Shown here: one piece after another, positions 48,679-57,312 of the stretch | How the letters are laid out: every line of letters starts with the position of its first letter | How positions within the stretch are numbered: the stretch's first letter is position 1 | From: Bog-756 sp963778165 | Lineage (GTDB): Bacteria; Actinomycetota; Acidimicrobiia; Acidimicrobiales; RAAP-2 | Assembly: GCA_963778165.1 (NCBI GenBank) | Contig: CAVZTE010000006.1 | Span: forward strand, 1-64,000 | DNA length: 64,000 nt | Direction: 5' to 3' | Made by a program: the position numbers and the translations under genes | The notes under the pieces: model-generated | The model's input: only the letters and a program-made list of their open reading frames with translations | Told to the model about the DNA's origin: nothing | Database searches by the model: none

Positions 48679-50295
48679 TTACGGCGGTGGAAACGTAAGT
48701 TCGGTCTTGCCCGGTGGCACGTGCCACTCGAAGGCGTACACCCCGTGGCGGTCGGTGATCTGGCGAGCGCCAAGCCGGTGCATGAGGGCAATCGCCGCCA
48801 TGGTGCCTGATGCCGGTGCCGACTCCAGCCCCTGGTTAGGAAGCAGGACGACATAGACGACATGGCCGAACAACGGGACGGATTGGCCATCGGCAAATAC
48901 ATCCAGATAGGGGTAGAAGACGTGACGTTGGGCAAATCGGCCCACGACGCCTTGCGAGACGATGGTTTCGGCATTCCCGGGTATCTGGGCGCTCACGGAG
49001 GCAAGCTCGCCGGCCGCGGCGGAGTCGACACGCTCGAATGTCTGACCGGACAAGGGTGTCCAGTGCGCGCTCTCGACCGCGGTTTGGGCCACAGCGCCGA
49101 TGCTCAGGGCCAGAGCGACGGCGATCAATCCGATCCGCAGCAACGGGCCGCGGCGTTGACCCTGGCGGGTGAGCCAGGTCGCCAACATGGCGATTCCGAC
49201 GGCACAGGCCATGACAGCCATAATGTTCTGGGATCCTCCGACATCGGAAATGAAACCGGGGGATGAGTTGAGAGCGCTGGGTGCCAGCACGATCACGGAG
49301 AAGACTGCCCCCACACAGGAGAACACTCCGACAGTTCCCACCCCGCCCACGAACTTGTATATCTGGCCCCAACGGGTATCGAGTACGTGAGCCGCAGTGC
49401 CGGGATGCCTCACCACTCCGGTCACAATGGTGAAGATCCCGCCGAGGGTGTCGTTCACGGTCATCCGGTGGGCCAGATAGGCATAGGCACCCAAGGCGGC
49501 GCCATTTCCCGAGTGCACGAGGCCGACAACCCCCAGCCAAACCACGGCGATGAAGACGAGAACGACCCCCATGCGCCATCGGTGCCGACCGCTCACGATG
49601 GCGGCTATCCCCAAGGCAGCTATATACGAGGTTGCAACGTTGCCGCACAAGAGGACGAAGACAACCCAGATCCAACCGCGGCGGCGACCGTTCCAAAAGT
49701 CTCGACCCGCCAACAACGTGAAGAAGGTGGCCAGCGGCTCTGAGTGATAGTCGTAGGATGCCGCCCAATAGGTCCAAGGCTGTAGCACCACGATGGCTAA
49801 GACGCAGCTCGATACGGCCACAGCGAACCGTCGGTTCGGAGCGTGCGTTTGGAGATGCTCGAGTGACCAACGAAAGACGCAGAGCCCCGAGCCGGCCAGG
49901 GCTACGTCCTGAACGATCAGCAGGTCGATAGCGTGCGGCCATACCCAGTACAAGGGGGCCAACGGCCACATGATCAGTTCGAGGTCGCCCTGATAGAACG
50001 GGTATCCGTAATGTGGGTAGAACCACGGGTAGGTGGTGTCGTAGGGGTTGAGGTGACCTGTCGCAATTTGCTGCCAGGCCTGGCTGTATTGGCCGAAGTC
50101 GGCGGTCAGGTCGAAGTGGTCCCAGAGGTACCAGCTGTGCAGCATCAAGAGAACGAACTGGGCGCCAACGACCGCTACCCCTAGCAGCCACACCGTACGG
50201 AGGCTGCCCTTGAGGGCTGTGTCCGGGGTCCGCTCGGCCTTCGTGGGTTCAGTAGTGCCGCCACCCAGGGCTGGAGTCGCAGTCGAGGTGGCCAC
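48679..50295 (-). CDS. DUF2079-type polytopic membrane protein
   Basis: About 538 residues from GTG 50295 with around ten membrane segments (WLLGVAVVGAQFVLLMLHSW, WGQIYKFVGGVGTVGVFSCV and others). The first loop has DLTADFGQYSQAWQQIATGH and YPWFYPHYGYPFYQGDLELI, and later ASYDYHSEPLATFFTLLAGR, the pattern of DUF2079 proteins, which resemble GT-C glycosyltransferases. The extracytoplasmic C-terminal domain has RVDSAAAGELASVSAQIPGN. Sugar transfer from a lipid donor is possible but unproven. The TTG at 50304 is rejected as start because it overlaps a -10 box. Confidence 0.78.
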   Translation of the reverse strand: MATSTATPALGGGTTEPTKAERTPDTALKGSLRTVWLLGVAVVGAQFVLLMLHSWYLWDHFDLTADFGQYSQAWQQIATGHLNPYDTTYPWFYPHYGYPFYQGDLELIMWPLAPLYWVWPHAIDLLIVQDVALAGSGLCVFRWSLEHLQTHAPNRRFAVAVSSCVLAIVVLQPWTYWAASYDYHSEPLATFFTLLAGRDFWNGRRRGWIWVVFVLLCGNVATSYIAALGIAAIVSGRHRWRMGVVLVFIAVVWLGVVGLVHSGNGAALGAYAYLAHRMTVNDTLGGIFTIVTGVVRHPGTAAHVLDTRWGQIYKFVGGVGTVGVFSCVGAVFSVIVLAPSALNSSPGFISDVGGSQNIMAVMACAVGIAMLATWLTRQGQRRGPLLRIGLIAVALALSIGAVAQTAVESAHWTPLSGQTFERVDSAAAGELASVSAQIPGNAETIVSQGVVGRFAQRHVFYPYLDVFADGQSVPLFGHVVYVVLLPNQGLESAPASGTMAAIALMHRLGARQITDRHGVYAFEWHVPPGKTELTFPPP

Positions 50296-50303
50296 GGGAG
50301 GCA

Positions 50304-50309
50304 ACTGTA
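50304..50309 (-). promoter_or_regulatory. -10 box for a leaderless DUF2079-type transcript
   Basis: On the minus strand TACAGT ends 8 bases before GTG 50295. A TTGGCT about 15 bases further upstream may be the -35. No Shine-Dalgarno is present, so the message is probably leaderless. Confidence 0.4.
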
Positions 50310-50343
50310 ACCTTCTGTGGTCGGAGCCAAAGGGTACCGTCCC

Positions 50344-50670
50344 ATGGCCTATGCCAGACGGGATCGCCCCGAAATCTGGCTGCGTAGCCCCATTGATACC
50401 GGGCTACCGTGCCCGGGTGGCGAGGATCTCGATCTGGTGCTCTGGCACTGCTGGCCCCCACACATGCTGTTCCGGCTCCAAGGCGGAGGCACATCCCATT
50501 TGGACTGGGCCGCCGTGGAGTTGGCACCGCCAAAAGGTCGACCCGATCAGCGGGAGCGGGCGCTGAATGGGCTCCTCTCCAGTTCGCTTGAGCCCATTGC
50601 GGACCTGGCGGCCTGGTCACCGGAAGCTGACACCTACGAGGTGGCAACGGCCCATGGCCACCTTCGGTAG
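50344..50670 (+). CDS. Small protein of unknown function
   Basis: 108 residues from ATG 50344. Sequence includes DRPEIWLRSPIDTGLPCPGG, LVLWHCWPPHMLFRLQGGG and WSPEADTYEVATAHGHLR. I do not recognise a family. It is rich in Trp and Pro and has no membrane segment. It starts about 50 bases from the divergent DUF2079-type gene, which leaves little promoter space. Coding status is likely but not certain. Confidence 0.5.
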   Translation: MAYARRDRPEIWLRSPIDTGLPCPGGEDLDLVLWHCWPPHMLFRLQGGGTSHLDWAAVELAPPKGRPDQRERALNGLLSSSLEPIADLAAWSPEADTYEVATAHGHLR

Positions 50671-50767
50671 GTAGCCGAACCTCGACAGTCCCAGCTGGCA
50701 TCACGTGGACCTTCCGAGTCGTCAGAATGCCAGGCGCGCCAGGGCAGATAAAGGTACGGTTTTAGGC

Positions 50768-51247
50768 ATGCGAGCGGATGAACTGTGGGCAGAGTCTTAT
50801 CAGGGTGAGGTCCTCGGTGAGGCTTTGTTCGGCCTGCTAGCCGAACGGCAGGAGGACCCGATTCGCCGCCATCAGCTGGAGGTGCTTGCGCTCCTCGAGC
50901 ACTCCACCAAAGTCCTGGCTGAGCCAGTACTGGACATCCGGCAGATCGATCGCAGCGATAGCTCTGAGTCCCTTTCCACCGCCCGGGCCTTCGCCGACGC
51001 TTTGGGGTCCGTGTCTTGGGAGGACTTTGCCGCATCGATTCTTCCTGTCACCGCAGAGTTCCTCGGCAAGTATCACGAGTTGGTGGCGTTGGCTGCTGAT
51101 CGGGCTGAGCTGGATGTTGCCCGGGCCTACGTGGCCCACGAGGAAGCGCTGGCGACCTTTGCCCGGCGCGCCAGTGGTCAGGAGTCAGGTGATCCGCTCG
51201 AGGCAGTCCTGGCTCTTCCACATGTCGTCTCGGCCAGCGCAAAGTAG
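50768..51247 (+). CDS. Helical protein of unknown function
   Basis: 159 residues from ATG 50768. All-helical pattern: MRADELWAESYQGEVLGEAL, IRRHQLEVLALLEHSTKVLA, LPVTAEFLGKYHELVALAAD, LDVARAYVAHEEALATFARR. Glu and His residues recur within helices (EVLGEALF, QLEVLALLEH, KYHE, AHEEAL) in a way that loosely recalls four-helix ferritin-like proteins, but no EXXH pair set is clean. Function unknown. Confidence 0.6.
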   Translation: MRADELWAESYQGEVLGEALFGLLAERQEDPIRRHQLEVLALLEHSTKVLAEPVLDIRQIDRSDSSESLSTARAFADALGSVSWEDFAASILPVTAEFLGKYHELVALAADRAELDVARAYVAHEEALATFARRASGQESGDPLEAVLALPHVVSASAK

Positions 51248-51410
51248 GGATCACCGTTCCCGGTGCGGGCGAGTCTCCAACGCTGTTGGCCGGTGCCACG
51301 GAGATCTCGACGGACCGGTAGCGCCGGTTCATGACGGCGACGGAGCCCGCCAGGTACTGCGGCAACCTGTATCCCAAAATCCGGGGTGACGCGCCGTTAG
51401 CCTAGGGAGG

Positions 51411-51704
51411 ATGGTGTTGAGTTTCGAGCAGCAGGCGACGCGGGCCGAACTGGTCCCCGATGACGAAGGCTGGTACGTCATCTTCAGCTCCGGACGGGCC
51501 CGACGGAGTTGGCCCCAGTTCGTCAGCCGGAGCGCTGTGGTCGAGACCATCTTTGACCTGCAAGGAGACACCGTGGCCAGGGTGGTCGCCTACTTCGAAC
51601 AGTGCCTTCGGGACCTGGGTTACGAACCAGTGCGCAAGGCCAGCAAAATGAGCCTGGCGGCGATCGCGGCGTGGAGCCTCAAGCAGCCTCGACCGACTTC
51701 GTAA
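51411..51704 (+). CDS. Small protein of unknown function
   Basis: 97 residues: RAELVPDDEGWYVIFSSGRA, VETIFDLQGDTVARVVAYFE, YEPVRKASKMSLAAIAAWSL. Alpha/beta pattern, not recognised. The GGGAGG site abuts ATG 51411, so GTG 51414 or TTG 51417 (6-base spacing) is the likelier start. It has the same orientation as its two upstream unknown neighbours. Confidence 0.55.
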   Translation: MVLSFEQQATRAELVPDDEGWYVIFSSGRARRSWPQFVSRSAVVETIFDLQGDTVARVVAYFEQCLRDLGYEPVRKASKMSLAAIAAWSLKQPRPTS

Positions 51705-51842
51705 GCCCCCGGCTGACGACATTCCAGCTGGGGCCTCGCCGGAGCCACTCCGCCGGCAGATTCCGGACCGCCTCCACCGGCCCGAGGTTCACATAATCAC
51801 CAGCAATCCTGCGCAGCACACGATGATGGTGAGGTTGACCCC

Positions 51843-52382
51843 GTGATCCGCTTGGTCCTCGTCGCCGTCGCCCTGGGCTTGTCGAACTTTGCCGCCTCGA
51901 TCGGGATCGGACTCGCGGGCGTTGATGCCCGGGTCCGCCTACGCGTCGGAGTGACGTTCGGCCTCTTCGAAGCGATCATGCCGCTGGTCGGCCTTCTCCT
52001 CGGCCACCACCTCGCTCAGGCCATCGGTTCAGCCAGCGCCTTCGTGGGTGGGGGGTTACTGGTCGCTACCGGAGCCTACGGGGTGATCCAAGCCCGACGG
52101 GGTGCACCGGAGCCGATTCCGATCGGAGGCAGTTCCGTGGCGCTGATCGTCACGGCCGCTGCGCTGAGTATCGACAACCTGGTGGCCGGATTCGCCTTGG
52201 GTACGCAGAAGGTCTCCGTGCTGTTGTCTGCTCTGGTGATCGGCGGGGTGAGCGTCGGCATGTCCCTGGTCGGTCTGGAGCTCGGCCATCGCCTCGGCGG
52301 CGCGGTGGAGAAACGTAGTCAGGAGATCGGGGGCATCGTGCTGATCCTCGTTGGTGCCGCCATTGCCAGTGGGCTGCTCTGA
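51843..52382 (+). CDS. MntP-like (DUF204) six-helix membrane transporter
   Basis: 179 residues, six predicted helices in two halves. The first half starts LVLVAVALGLSNFAASIGIG and the second has TAAALSIDNLVAGFALGTQK. The MntP family (manganese exporter) carries an Asp in each half (SMDAFAVS / SIDALAVG types). Here the second Asp is kept (SIDNL) and the first is Asn (GLSNF), so the ion or mechanism may differ. GTG 51843. No yybP-ykoY riboswitch was recognised upstream. Confidence 0.75.
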   Translation: MIRLVLVAVALGLSNFAASIGIGLAGVDARVRLRVGVTFGLFEAIMPLVGLLLGHHLAQAIGSASAFVGGGLLVATGAYGVIQARRGAPEPIPIGGSSVALIVTAAALSIDNLVAGFALGTQKVSVLLSALVIGGVSVGMSLVGLELGHRLGGAVEKRSQEIGGIVLILVGAAIASGLL

Positions 52383-52501
52383 CCGCTGATCGGACGGTGG
52401 GAGCGTGGTCCCCCTGGCTTACTTCTTGAGGGAGCGACCTGATCGATCGCCGGTAGAGTCGGCCATCGAGGATGAGACCCGTTCGAGGGAGGACCTGGCC
52501 G

Positions 52502-52912
52502 ATGAAAGAGCACACGCAGAAGGATTCCTCTTCAACGGATTCGGAATCGAGTTTGCAGTGGCTGCCAGACGTGGCCGACCACGACTTCGAAGCCGCCGAG
52601 GCCTATCTGTCACTCCGACTGGACGCCAAACGTGCCGAGACTCTCGTCTCACGCCTTCGTTCGGCCAAAGTGACCGCTCGCCGGGCCAACGACATCCTTC
52701 GCGCCTGCGGGAGAGACGCCTTACCCCTTGACGATCCCGGAGTCCGGCGAGACTTGATCAAGGCGGTTTCGGGCCAGAAACTCAGCCCTGTGCTGGTGGT
52801 GGCGGGCGAGGTCGGCCCCGATATCGCCGACGGCTACCACCGCGTCTCTCTGGCCTACCACCTGAATCCTTTCGGAGAGGTGCCCCTCCGCATCGCCAGC
52901 GCTAAACAGTGA
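52502..52912 (+). CDS. Conserved small protein with ParB/sulfiredoxin-like motif
   Basis: 136 residues from ATG 52502, with AGGGAGGACC upstream. VADHDFEAAEAYLSLRLDAK, RLRSAKVTARRANDILRACG, LPLDDPGVRRDLIKAVSGQK and LSPVLVVAGEVGPDIADGYH then RVSLAYHLNP. The ADGYHR loop resembles the DGHHR box of ParB/Srx-fold nucleotide-binding proteins. The family is found in actinobacteria as remembered, with no assigned role. The 3' end overlaps the convergent MBL gene by 11 bases. Confidence 0.65.
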   Translation: MKEHTQKDSSSTDSESSLQWLPDVADHDFEAAEAYLSLRLDAKRAETLVSRLRSAKVTARRANDILRACGRDALPLDDPGVRRDLIKAVSGQKLSPVLVVAGEVGPDIADGYHRVSLAYHLNPFGEVPLRIASAKQ

Positions 52913-54248
52913 CTCCGGCGGTTGACGGGGTGGCGATGGGCAGGCCGGCATCTCCTGCCGCCGTCCATGCGTCGTCGATGGCGACAACGTCGAGTCCGTC
53001 GCGTTGAAGCAGGGACGCACCGAGGACCGCTCGGTAGCCCGCCGCGCAATGGAGCCAGAGATGTCCCTCGGGGATGTCGGCATCGACCAGTTGGTGCACC
53101 GGAATGTGGAGGGCCCCCTCGATATGCCCCTGGTCCCACTCCCCTTGGCGTCGCACATCGACGACTGTGACGTCGTCGGTCCACTCAGCGGCGAGATTCT
53201 CGAACGTGGCCAGGCGGAGATGGCCCGATAGTGAATCGGCCGGGGGTATGACCGTGCCGACGGGAAGGTCCAAGCCGATGTGGGCCAGTGTGCTCCTGGC
53301 CCGGTCCAGCTGAGTTTGGTCGGAGGCCAGGAGACCGAAGGGGGCACCCCAGGGCATGGTCCATCCGACATAGGTCGCCAGCGGACCGTCGATACCGGCA
53401 TTGACGGTGCCGGGGACATGGGCCGTCCCGAAGAGGGCGCGGGGTCGCACATCGATGATCCACAGCAGCGCGGCCAGTTCCTCGAGGCCGTCGTATGGGA
53501 GGTCGGGGACGGATTGGCCATAGGCGGGGGAGACCAGTCCGGCGCGGTTTCGGTCGGCCATGTGGGAGAAGTAGCTGGGGTACTCCCCGTAGCCGGCGAG
53601 CAACGTCTCCACAAAGGAGTCCCGATCGAGCCGGGCAGCCGGGTTGTCCCGGCGCTCACGCTCGATGGTGGTCTCCGTTCCCGTGCATGGCGTCGCCGAG
53701 CAGAAACTGCCGAACCCGTGGGTCGGATGCACCACTGCTTCACCCGGCAGGCTGTAGAGCATCGATCGCACCGAAGCCCACTGCTCAGCGGCCAGGCCCG
53801 AAGCGAGCTCGACACCCAGCAGATCGGTACGCCCGACGGAACCGATGAGCATGGACCCACCGGTGAAGACCACGCACTGGTTCCCTTCGGTCACCACGAA
53901 CGACTGGTGGAGGAGGGTGTGGCCCGGTGTGGCCACCGCGGTCAAAGAAAGTGACCCGATGCGGAATACATCGCCATCCACAATGCCGTGGGCCCCGTTG
54001 ACCTGCTCTCCGGCGCTCACTGCGTAGCTGGCCCCGGTGGCCCGGGCCAGCTCTGGGCCCCCGCTCACATGGTCATTGTGTAGATGGGTGTCCACGACGA
54101 GTTCGAGCGCCAGTCCGTGAAACCGTAGGAGGTCCACCACTGGGTCCGAGGGGCGAGGTGGGTCGACGACGATGGCCGCCGACCCATCCGTAACCAGGTA
54201 GGACCGATTCCCGAGGTCCGAGGCATCGATCGGGATCACTTGCATCAC
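52902..54248 (-). CDS. Metallo-beta-lactamase-fold hydrolase with two rhodanese-like domains
   Basis: 448 residues. MBL domain 1-240: VDTHLHNDHVSGG (HxHxDH), ATPGHTLLHQS, FTGGSMLIGSVGRTDLLG and HPTHGFGSFC. The Asp that ligates iron in ETHE1-type persulfide dioxygenases (FTGDxL) is Gly here, as in a known subgroup. Rhodanese-like domain 1 (about 255-340, IIDVRPRALFGTAHVPGTVN) lacks a catalytic Cys; domain 2 (about 360-435) has VVDVRRQGEWDQGHIEGALH and LHCAAGYRAVLGASLL with the active Cys. A role in sulfane-sulfur or glutathione-persulfide metabolism is likely. ATG 54248; ATG 54245 is equally possible. Confidence 0.87.
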   Translation of the reverse strand: MMQVIPIDASDLGNRSYLVTDGSAAIVVDPPRPSDPVVDLLRFHGLALELVVDTHLHNDHVSGGPELARATGASYAVSAGEQVNGAHGIVDGDVFRIGSLSLTAVATPGHTLLHQSFVVTEGNQCVVFTGGSMLIGSVGRTDLLGVELASGLAAEQWASVRSMLYSLPGEAVVHPTHGFGSFCSATPCTGTETTIERERRDNPAARLDRDSFVETLLAGYGEYPSYFSHMADRNRAGLVSPAYGQSVPDLPYDGLEELAALLWIIDVRPRALFGTAHVPGTVNAGIDGPLATYVGWTMPWGAPFGLLASDQTQLDRARSTLAHIGLDLPVGTVIPPADSLSGHLRLATFENLAAEWTDDVTVVDVRRQGEWDQGHIEGALHIPVHQLVDADIPEGHLWLHCAAGYRAVLGASLLQRDGLDVVAIDDAWTAAGDAGLPIATPSTAGVTV

Positions 54249-54813
54249 GCACTCACCGTCACTTTCGATCGATCATGATGATCCGGATCGGGACGGGCGC
54301 ATCCCTCGGGAGATGGATGGCGGCCCCTACTTCCCGATGCTGCGCCACCGACCATCCCAACTGATTCACACCCTGGCCCCATGCCACCATCGTAATCCCT
54401 AGTTGATCTATAGGAAATCATACAAATGCGGATCGGATTAGTCAGGATTCCGTTGACAGAGAGTCTGCTTGGCAAGATGTGGGTGCTGACCTGGAGATTC
54501 TTCTGGCTGGATCGGCACGCGAACCGGGCCATTGGGCTTTTAGGTTGTGTGAGAAAGTTCGGGAGGATCGAAGAAAGTGGTGCCGCGATGGTTTGCGAAC
54601 TCGCTTTCGACTTGCGTTGGGAACAGGGTGGTCGACCACCGCTCCGGCTCCGGAGACCGCGGTTGGAGCAGCAGGCGGGTGGCGATGGGCAGGCCACCGG
54701 CGTAGGGGTGGTTGGGACAGACGGGGGAGTGTTGTCAACGAATGGGCCGGCGTGCCGACGGTCCCACGCCTGACCCGGCATGATGTGGCCATCCCGCCCC
54801 CGAGAGGAGCCCC
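54249..54813. other. Intergenic stretch without a recognised gene
   Basis: About 565 bases between the divergent MBL gene and the dienelactone hydrolase gene. It is less GC-rich around 54390-54480. Open frames cross it on both strands but show no family likeness or good ribosome site. A TTGACA occurs at about 54452 without a matching -10. Confidence 0.45.
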
Positions 54814-55557
54814 ATGATCCAACAGACTGACGTGAAGGTGCGCACGCCCGATGGTCTCTGTCCCGCCATCGTGATGGCGCCGGATGACGAGGGCTCTTGG
54901 CCTGCGGTGATCATGTTCATGGACGCGGGAGGGGTGCGCCCGGCCATGATCGAGATGGCGGGGCATCTGGCGGGCATGGGCTATCTCACCCTTCTGCCCG
55001 AGATGTACTACCGACAAGGGCCGTACAAGCCGTTCAACATTGAAACGGCGTTTACCGACCCTGACGAGCGCGACCGGTTGATGACCCTGGCCCGGAGTGT
55101 CACCAAGGACATGGTGGCCAGCGACGCGGGTGCATTCCTGGAGTTCCTCTCCGACCGGACGGAGGTGGCCGGCTCGAAGGTCGGGACCACCGGCTACTGC
55201 ATGGGAGGAGCGTTGTCGCTCAATGCCGCCGCGTATCATCCCGAGCGGATCGTGGCGGCAGCATCATTCCATGGCGGCCACCTGGCGAACGACGCACCGG
55301 GCAGCCCACACCGCGTGGTCGGGCGCATCAAGGGACGGGTCTACGTGGCTGCCGCGGAGAGCGACGACTCGTTCCCACCCGAGCAGGCCAAGCTGCTCGA
55401 GGAGGCTTTGACCGAAGCCGGTGTCGACCACACCATCGAGACCTACCCGGCCCACCACGGCTTCGCCGTGCCGGACAATCCCACGTACGATCCCGAGGCC
55501 GCCTCCCGTCATTGGCGAGCGCTTTCCGACCTGTTCGGGGCGAAGCTCTCCGGCTGA
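54814..55557 (+). CDS. Dienelactone hydrolase family alpha/beta hydrolase
   Basis: 247 residues from ATG 54814 (GAGAGGAG upstream). The catalytic triad is visible: nucleophile Cys in TTGYCMGGALSL (about 129), Asp in VAAAESDDSFPPEQ (about 186) and His in ETYPAHHGFAVPD (about 214). The oxyanion Glu-like region VIMFMDAGGVRPAMIEMAGH is typical. The enzyme hydrolyses dienelactones from chlorocatechol breakdown or related lactones or esters. It stands ahead of a TetR-AurF pair and may serve the same catabolic function. Confidence 0.9.
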   Translation: MIQQTDVKVRTPDGLCPAIVMAPDDEGSWPAVIMFMDAGGVRPAMIEMAGHLAGMGYLTLLPEMYYRQGPYKPFNIETAFTDPDERDRLMTLARSVTKDMVASDAGAFLEFLSDRTEVAGSKVGTTGYCMGGALSLNAAAYHPERIVAAASFHGGHLANDAPGSPHRVVGRIKGRVYVAAAESDDSFPPEQAKLLEEALTEAGVDHTIETYPAHHGFAVPDNPTYDPEAASRHWRALSDLFGAKLSG

Positions 55558-55651
55558 TCCGCGGGACCGACTACAGGGTGACGTCACCCCTCCAACTCGG
55601 CTGCTCCCCAGAAACCCCAGTTCAGGGTAGGTAAATGGTAAGAGCAGTCCA

Positions 55652-55684
55652 ACTTACAAATAACATTGACTGTTTGTTGTAAGT
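55652..55684. promoter_or_regulatory. Operator-like inverted repeat over the promoter of the TetR gene
   Basis: ACTTACAA (55652-55659) and TTGTAAGT (55677-55684) form an 8-bp perfect inverted repeat. It overlaps a -35 TTGACT (55666-55671); a -10-like CACACT (55689-55694) follows at 17 bases, and GTG 55701 begins 6 bases later. This fits a leaderless, autoregulated TetR operon. Confidence 0.6.
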
Positions 55685-55700
55685 GTGCCACACTGCCAAC

Positions 55701-56345
55701 GTGGGAGATTCCGCCCGGGTGCGTCGCAGCCAAGCCGATCGGTCCAATGCGACCAAAACTGCGCTACTCGACGCCACGGTGGCTTCGCTCATTGAAGACG
55801 GCTTCACCCGAACCACCACTACGGCGGTGGCTCAACGTGCCGGAGTGTCCCTGGGCGCATTGGTCCATCACTACCCATCCAAAGCGGACCTTTTGACGGC
55901 TGCGGTCAGCCACCTCTTGGAGCGCAGACTGTCCGAGTTCCGAAAGATCATGGCCAACGTGGACCCCGGTGCGGACCTCCTCGACGCCTCCATAGACGCT
56001 CTGTGGTCGATGTTCTCCGGTCCGACCTTCACGGCATGGGTCGAGCTGTGGGTCGGTGCTCGTACCGATCCAGAGTTGGCCCTGGCCGTAACCCGTGTCG
56101 ACCGCGAATTCGTCGAGGCCAGTTCCGAGCTCTTTGCCGAGATGTTTCCGGCTGCGGGCGAGTTCGACAACGAGATGTTTCGCCGGGTGGGCCTCCACAC
56201 GGCGTTTGTGCTGATGGGTGGGCTGGCACTGAGCAGCATGATCGAAGAGTACGAACCCCATCCCGCTTCGGCGGTGACAGACGCATTCAAAGCGATGGCC
56301 CATGCGTTGTTGGCCGCCGAGGCTTCATCTAGGAGGATGCCATGA
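55701..56345 (+). CDS. TetR-family regulator, autoregulated
   Basis: 214 residues from GTG 55701, chosen because it fits the leaderless promoter; GTG 55683 would lie inside the operator. HTH: SNATKTALLDATVASLIEDG, TTTTAVAQRAGVSLGALVHH, YPSKADLLTAAV. The ligand domain has FTAWVELWVGARTDPELALA. The stop overlaps the next ATG (56342, ATGA), so it is co-translated with the AurF-like gene and probably controls it. Ligand unknown, perhaps the aromatic or lipid substrate of the operon. Confidence 0.9.
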   Translation: MGDSARVRRSQADRSNATKTALLDATVASLIEDGFTRTTTTAVAQRAGVSLGALVHHYPSKADLLTAAVSHLLERRLSEFRKIMANVDPGADLLDASIDALWSMFSGPTFTAWVELWVGARTDPELALAVTRVDREFVEASSELFAEMFPAAGEFDNEMFRRVGLHTAFVLMGGLALSSMIEEYEPHPASAVTDAFKAMAHALLAAEASSRRMP

Positions 56346-57307
56346 GCATTGCCACGACAGACATCGAAAGCCAGACCGAGGAGAGTCCCTCGGAAACCGC
56401 ATGGACGACCTTGCTCGGTCGCCTCAACCGGTTGTCGGTTAATCGCCATTTCGACGCCTACGCCGATGTCGACTGGGACAGCGATGAACTGCAACTCGAC
56501 CCTACCGATCCGCGCTGGGAGCTCGGTGACGACGAACCCCTGAGCCGTACTGCCTGGTATCAGGCTCAACCCCCTGAGACCAGAGCTCGCTTGGGCTGCG
56601 AGATGATCGCTACCAAGATGAAGATCGGATTGGAGTTCGAGAGCGTGCTGAAGCGAGGGCTGCTGGAGTTTGCCTCCACGCTCCCCAACGGTTCGCCGGA
56701 GTTCCGCTACACCTATCACGAGGTCATCGAAGAGGCGCAGCACTCCCTCATGTTCCAGGAATTCGTCAATAGGAGCGGTTTTGATGTCGGCGGGCTCCGA
56801 CCCTTGGATCGGGCGGCCAGCCGCTGGATCGTCGTGCTGGGCCGGCTGTTTCCGGAGCTGTTCTTCATCTTCGTCCTGGGTGGCGAGGACCCCATCGACC
56901 ATGTTCAGCGACGTGAGCTCCGATCAGACCGGACCATGCATCCGCTGCTCGAGCGAATCATCCGCATCCATGTCACCGAAGAGGCCCGCCACCTGTCTTT
57001 CGCCCGGAGCTACCTGCGGCGCAACGTCCCCCGGCTGGGCAGCTTGCGGCGGAGCCTGCTGGCGGTATTCGCCCCCCTGGTGTTGGCGGGAATGTCCACC
57101 ATGATGCTCAAGCCCTCATCGCAGTTGGTGGCCCGGTACAAGATCCCCGCTGCGGTCATCGCTGATGCCTACGACCACAATCCAGCCCATCGGGCGGAAA
57201 CCCGGGTGTCCCTGTCCAAGGTCCGCGAGCTGTGCGAAGAACTCGGCCTGGTCAGCGGCCCCTTCTCGGTGTTGTGGCGGGCCCTCGGACTCAGCGGCCC
57301 GGCGTAG
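56342..57307 (+). CDS. AurF-like diiron oxygenase
   Basis: 321 residues. Diiron ligand motifs of the p-aminobenzoate N-oxygenase (AurF) family: Glu in KIGLEFESVLKRGLLEFA, EExxH in YHEVIEEAQHSLMFQEFV, Glu in FFIFVLGGEDPIDHVQR, and His plus EExxH in IIRIHVTEEARHLSFARSYL. The family oxidises arylamines to nitro groups, but many actinobacterial members have unknown substrates. It is coupled to the TetR gene and ends 5 bases from the convergent P450 gene. Confidence 0.87.
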   Translation: MSIATTDIESQTEESPSETAWTTLLGRLNRLSVNRHFDAYADVDWDSDELQLDPTDPRWELGDDEPLSRTAWYQAQPPETRARLGCEMIATKMKIGLEFESVLKRGLLEFASTLPNGSPEFRYTYHEVIEEAQHSLMFQEFVNRSGFDVGGLRPLDRAASRWIVVLGRLFPELFFIFVLGGEDPIDHVQRRELRSDRTMHPLLERIIRIHVTEEARHLSFARSYLRRNVPRLGSLRRSLLAVFAPLVLAGMSTMMLKPSSQLVARYKIPAAVIADAYDHNPAHRAETRVSLSKVRELCEELGLVSGPFSVLWRALGLSGPA

Positions 57308-57312
57308 AGCTT

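Noticed and set aside
51705..51842. yybP-ykoY manganese riboswitch before the MntP-like gene
   Set aside because: The spacer is only 138 bases and the conserved loops of that riboswitch were not seen.
54245..54781. Open frames on both strands of the 54.2-54.8 kb gap
   Set aside because: Composition is shadow-like, there is no ribosome site, and the frames overlap each other.
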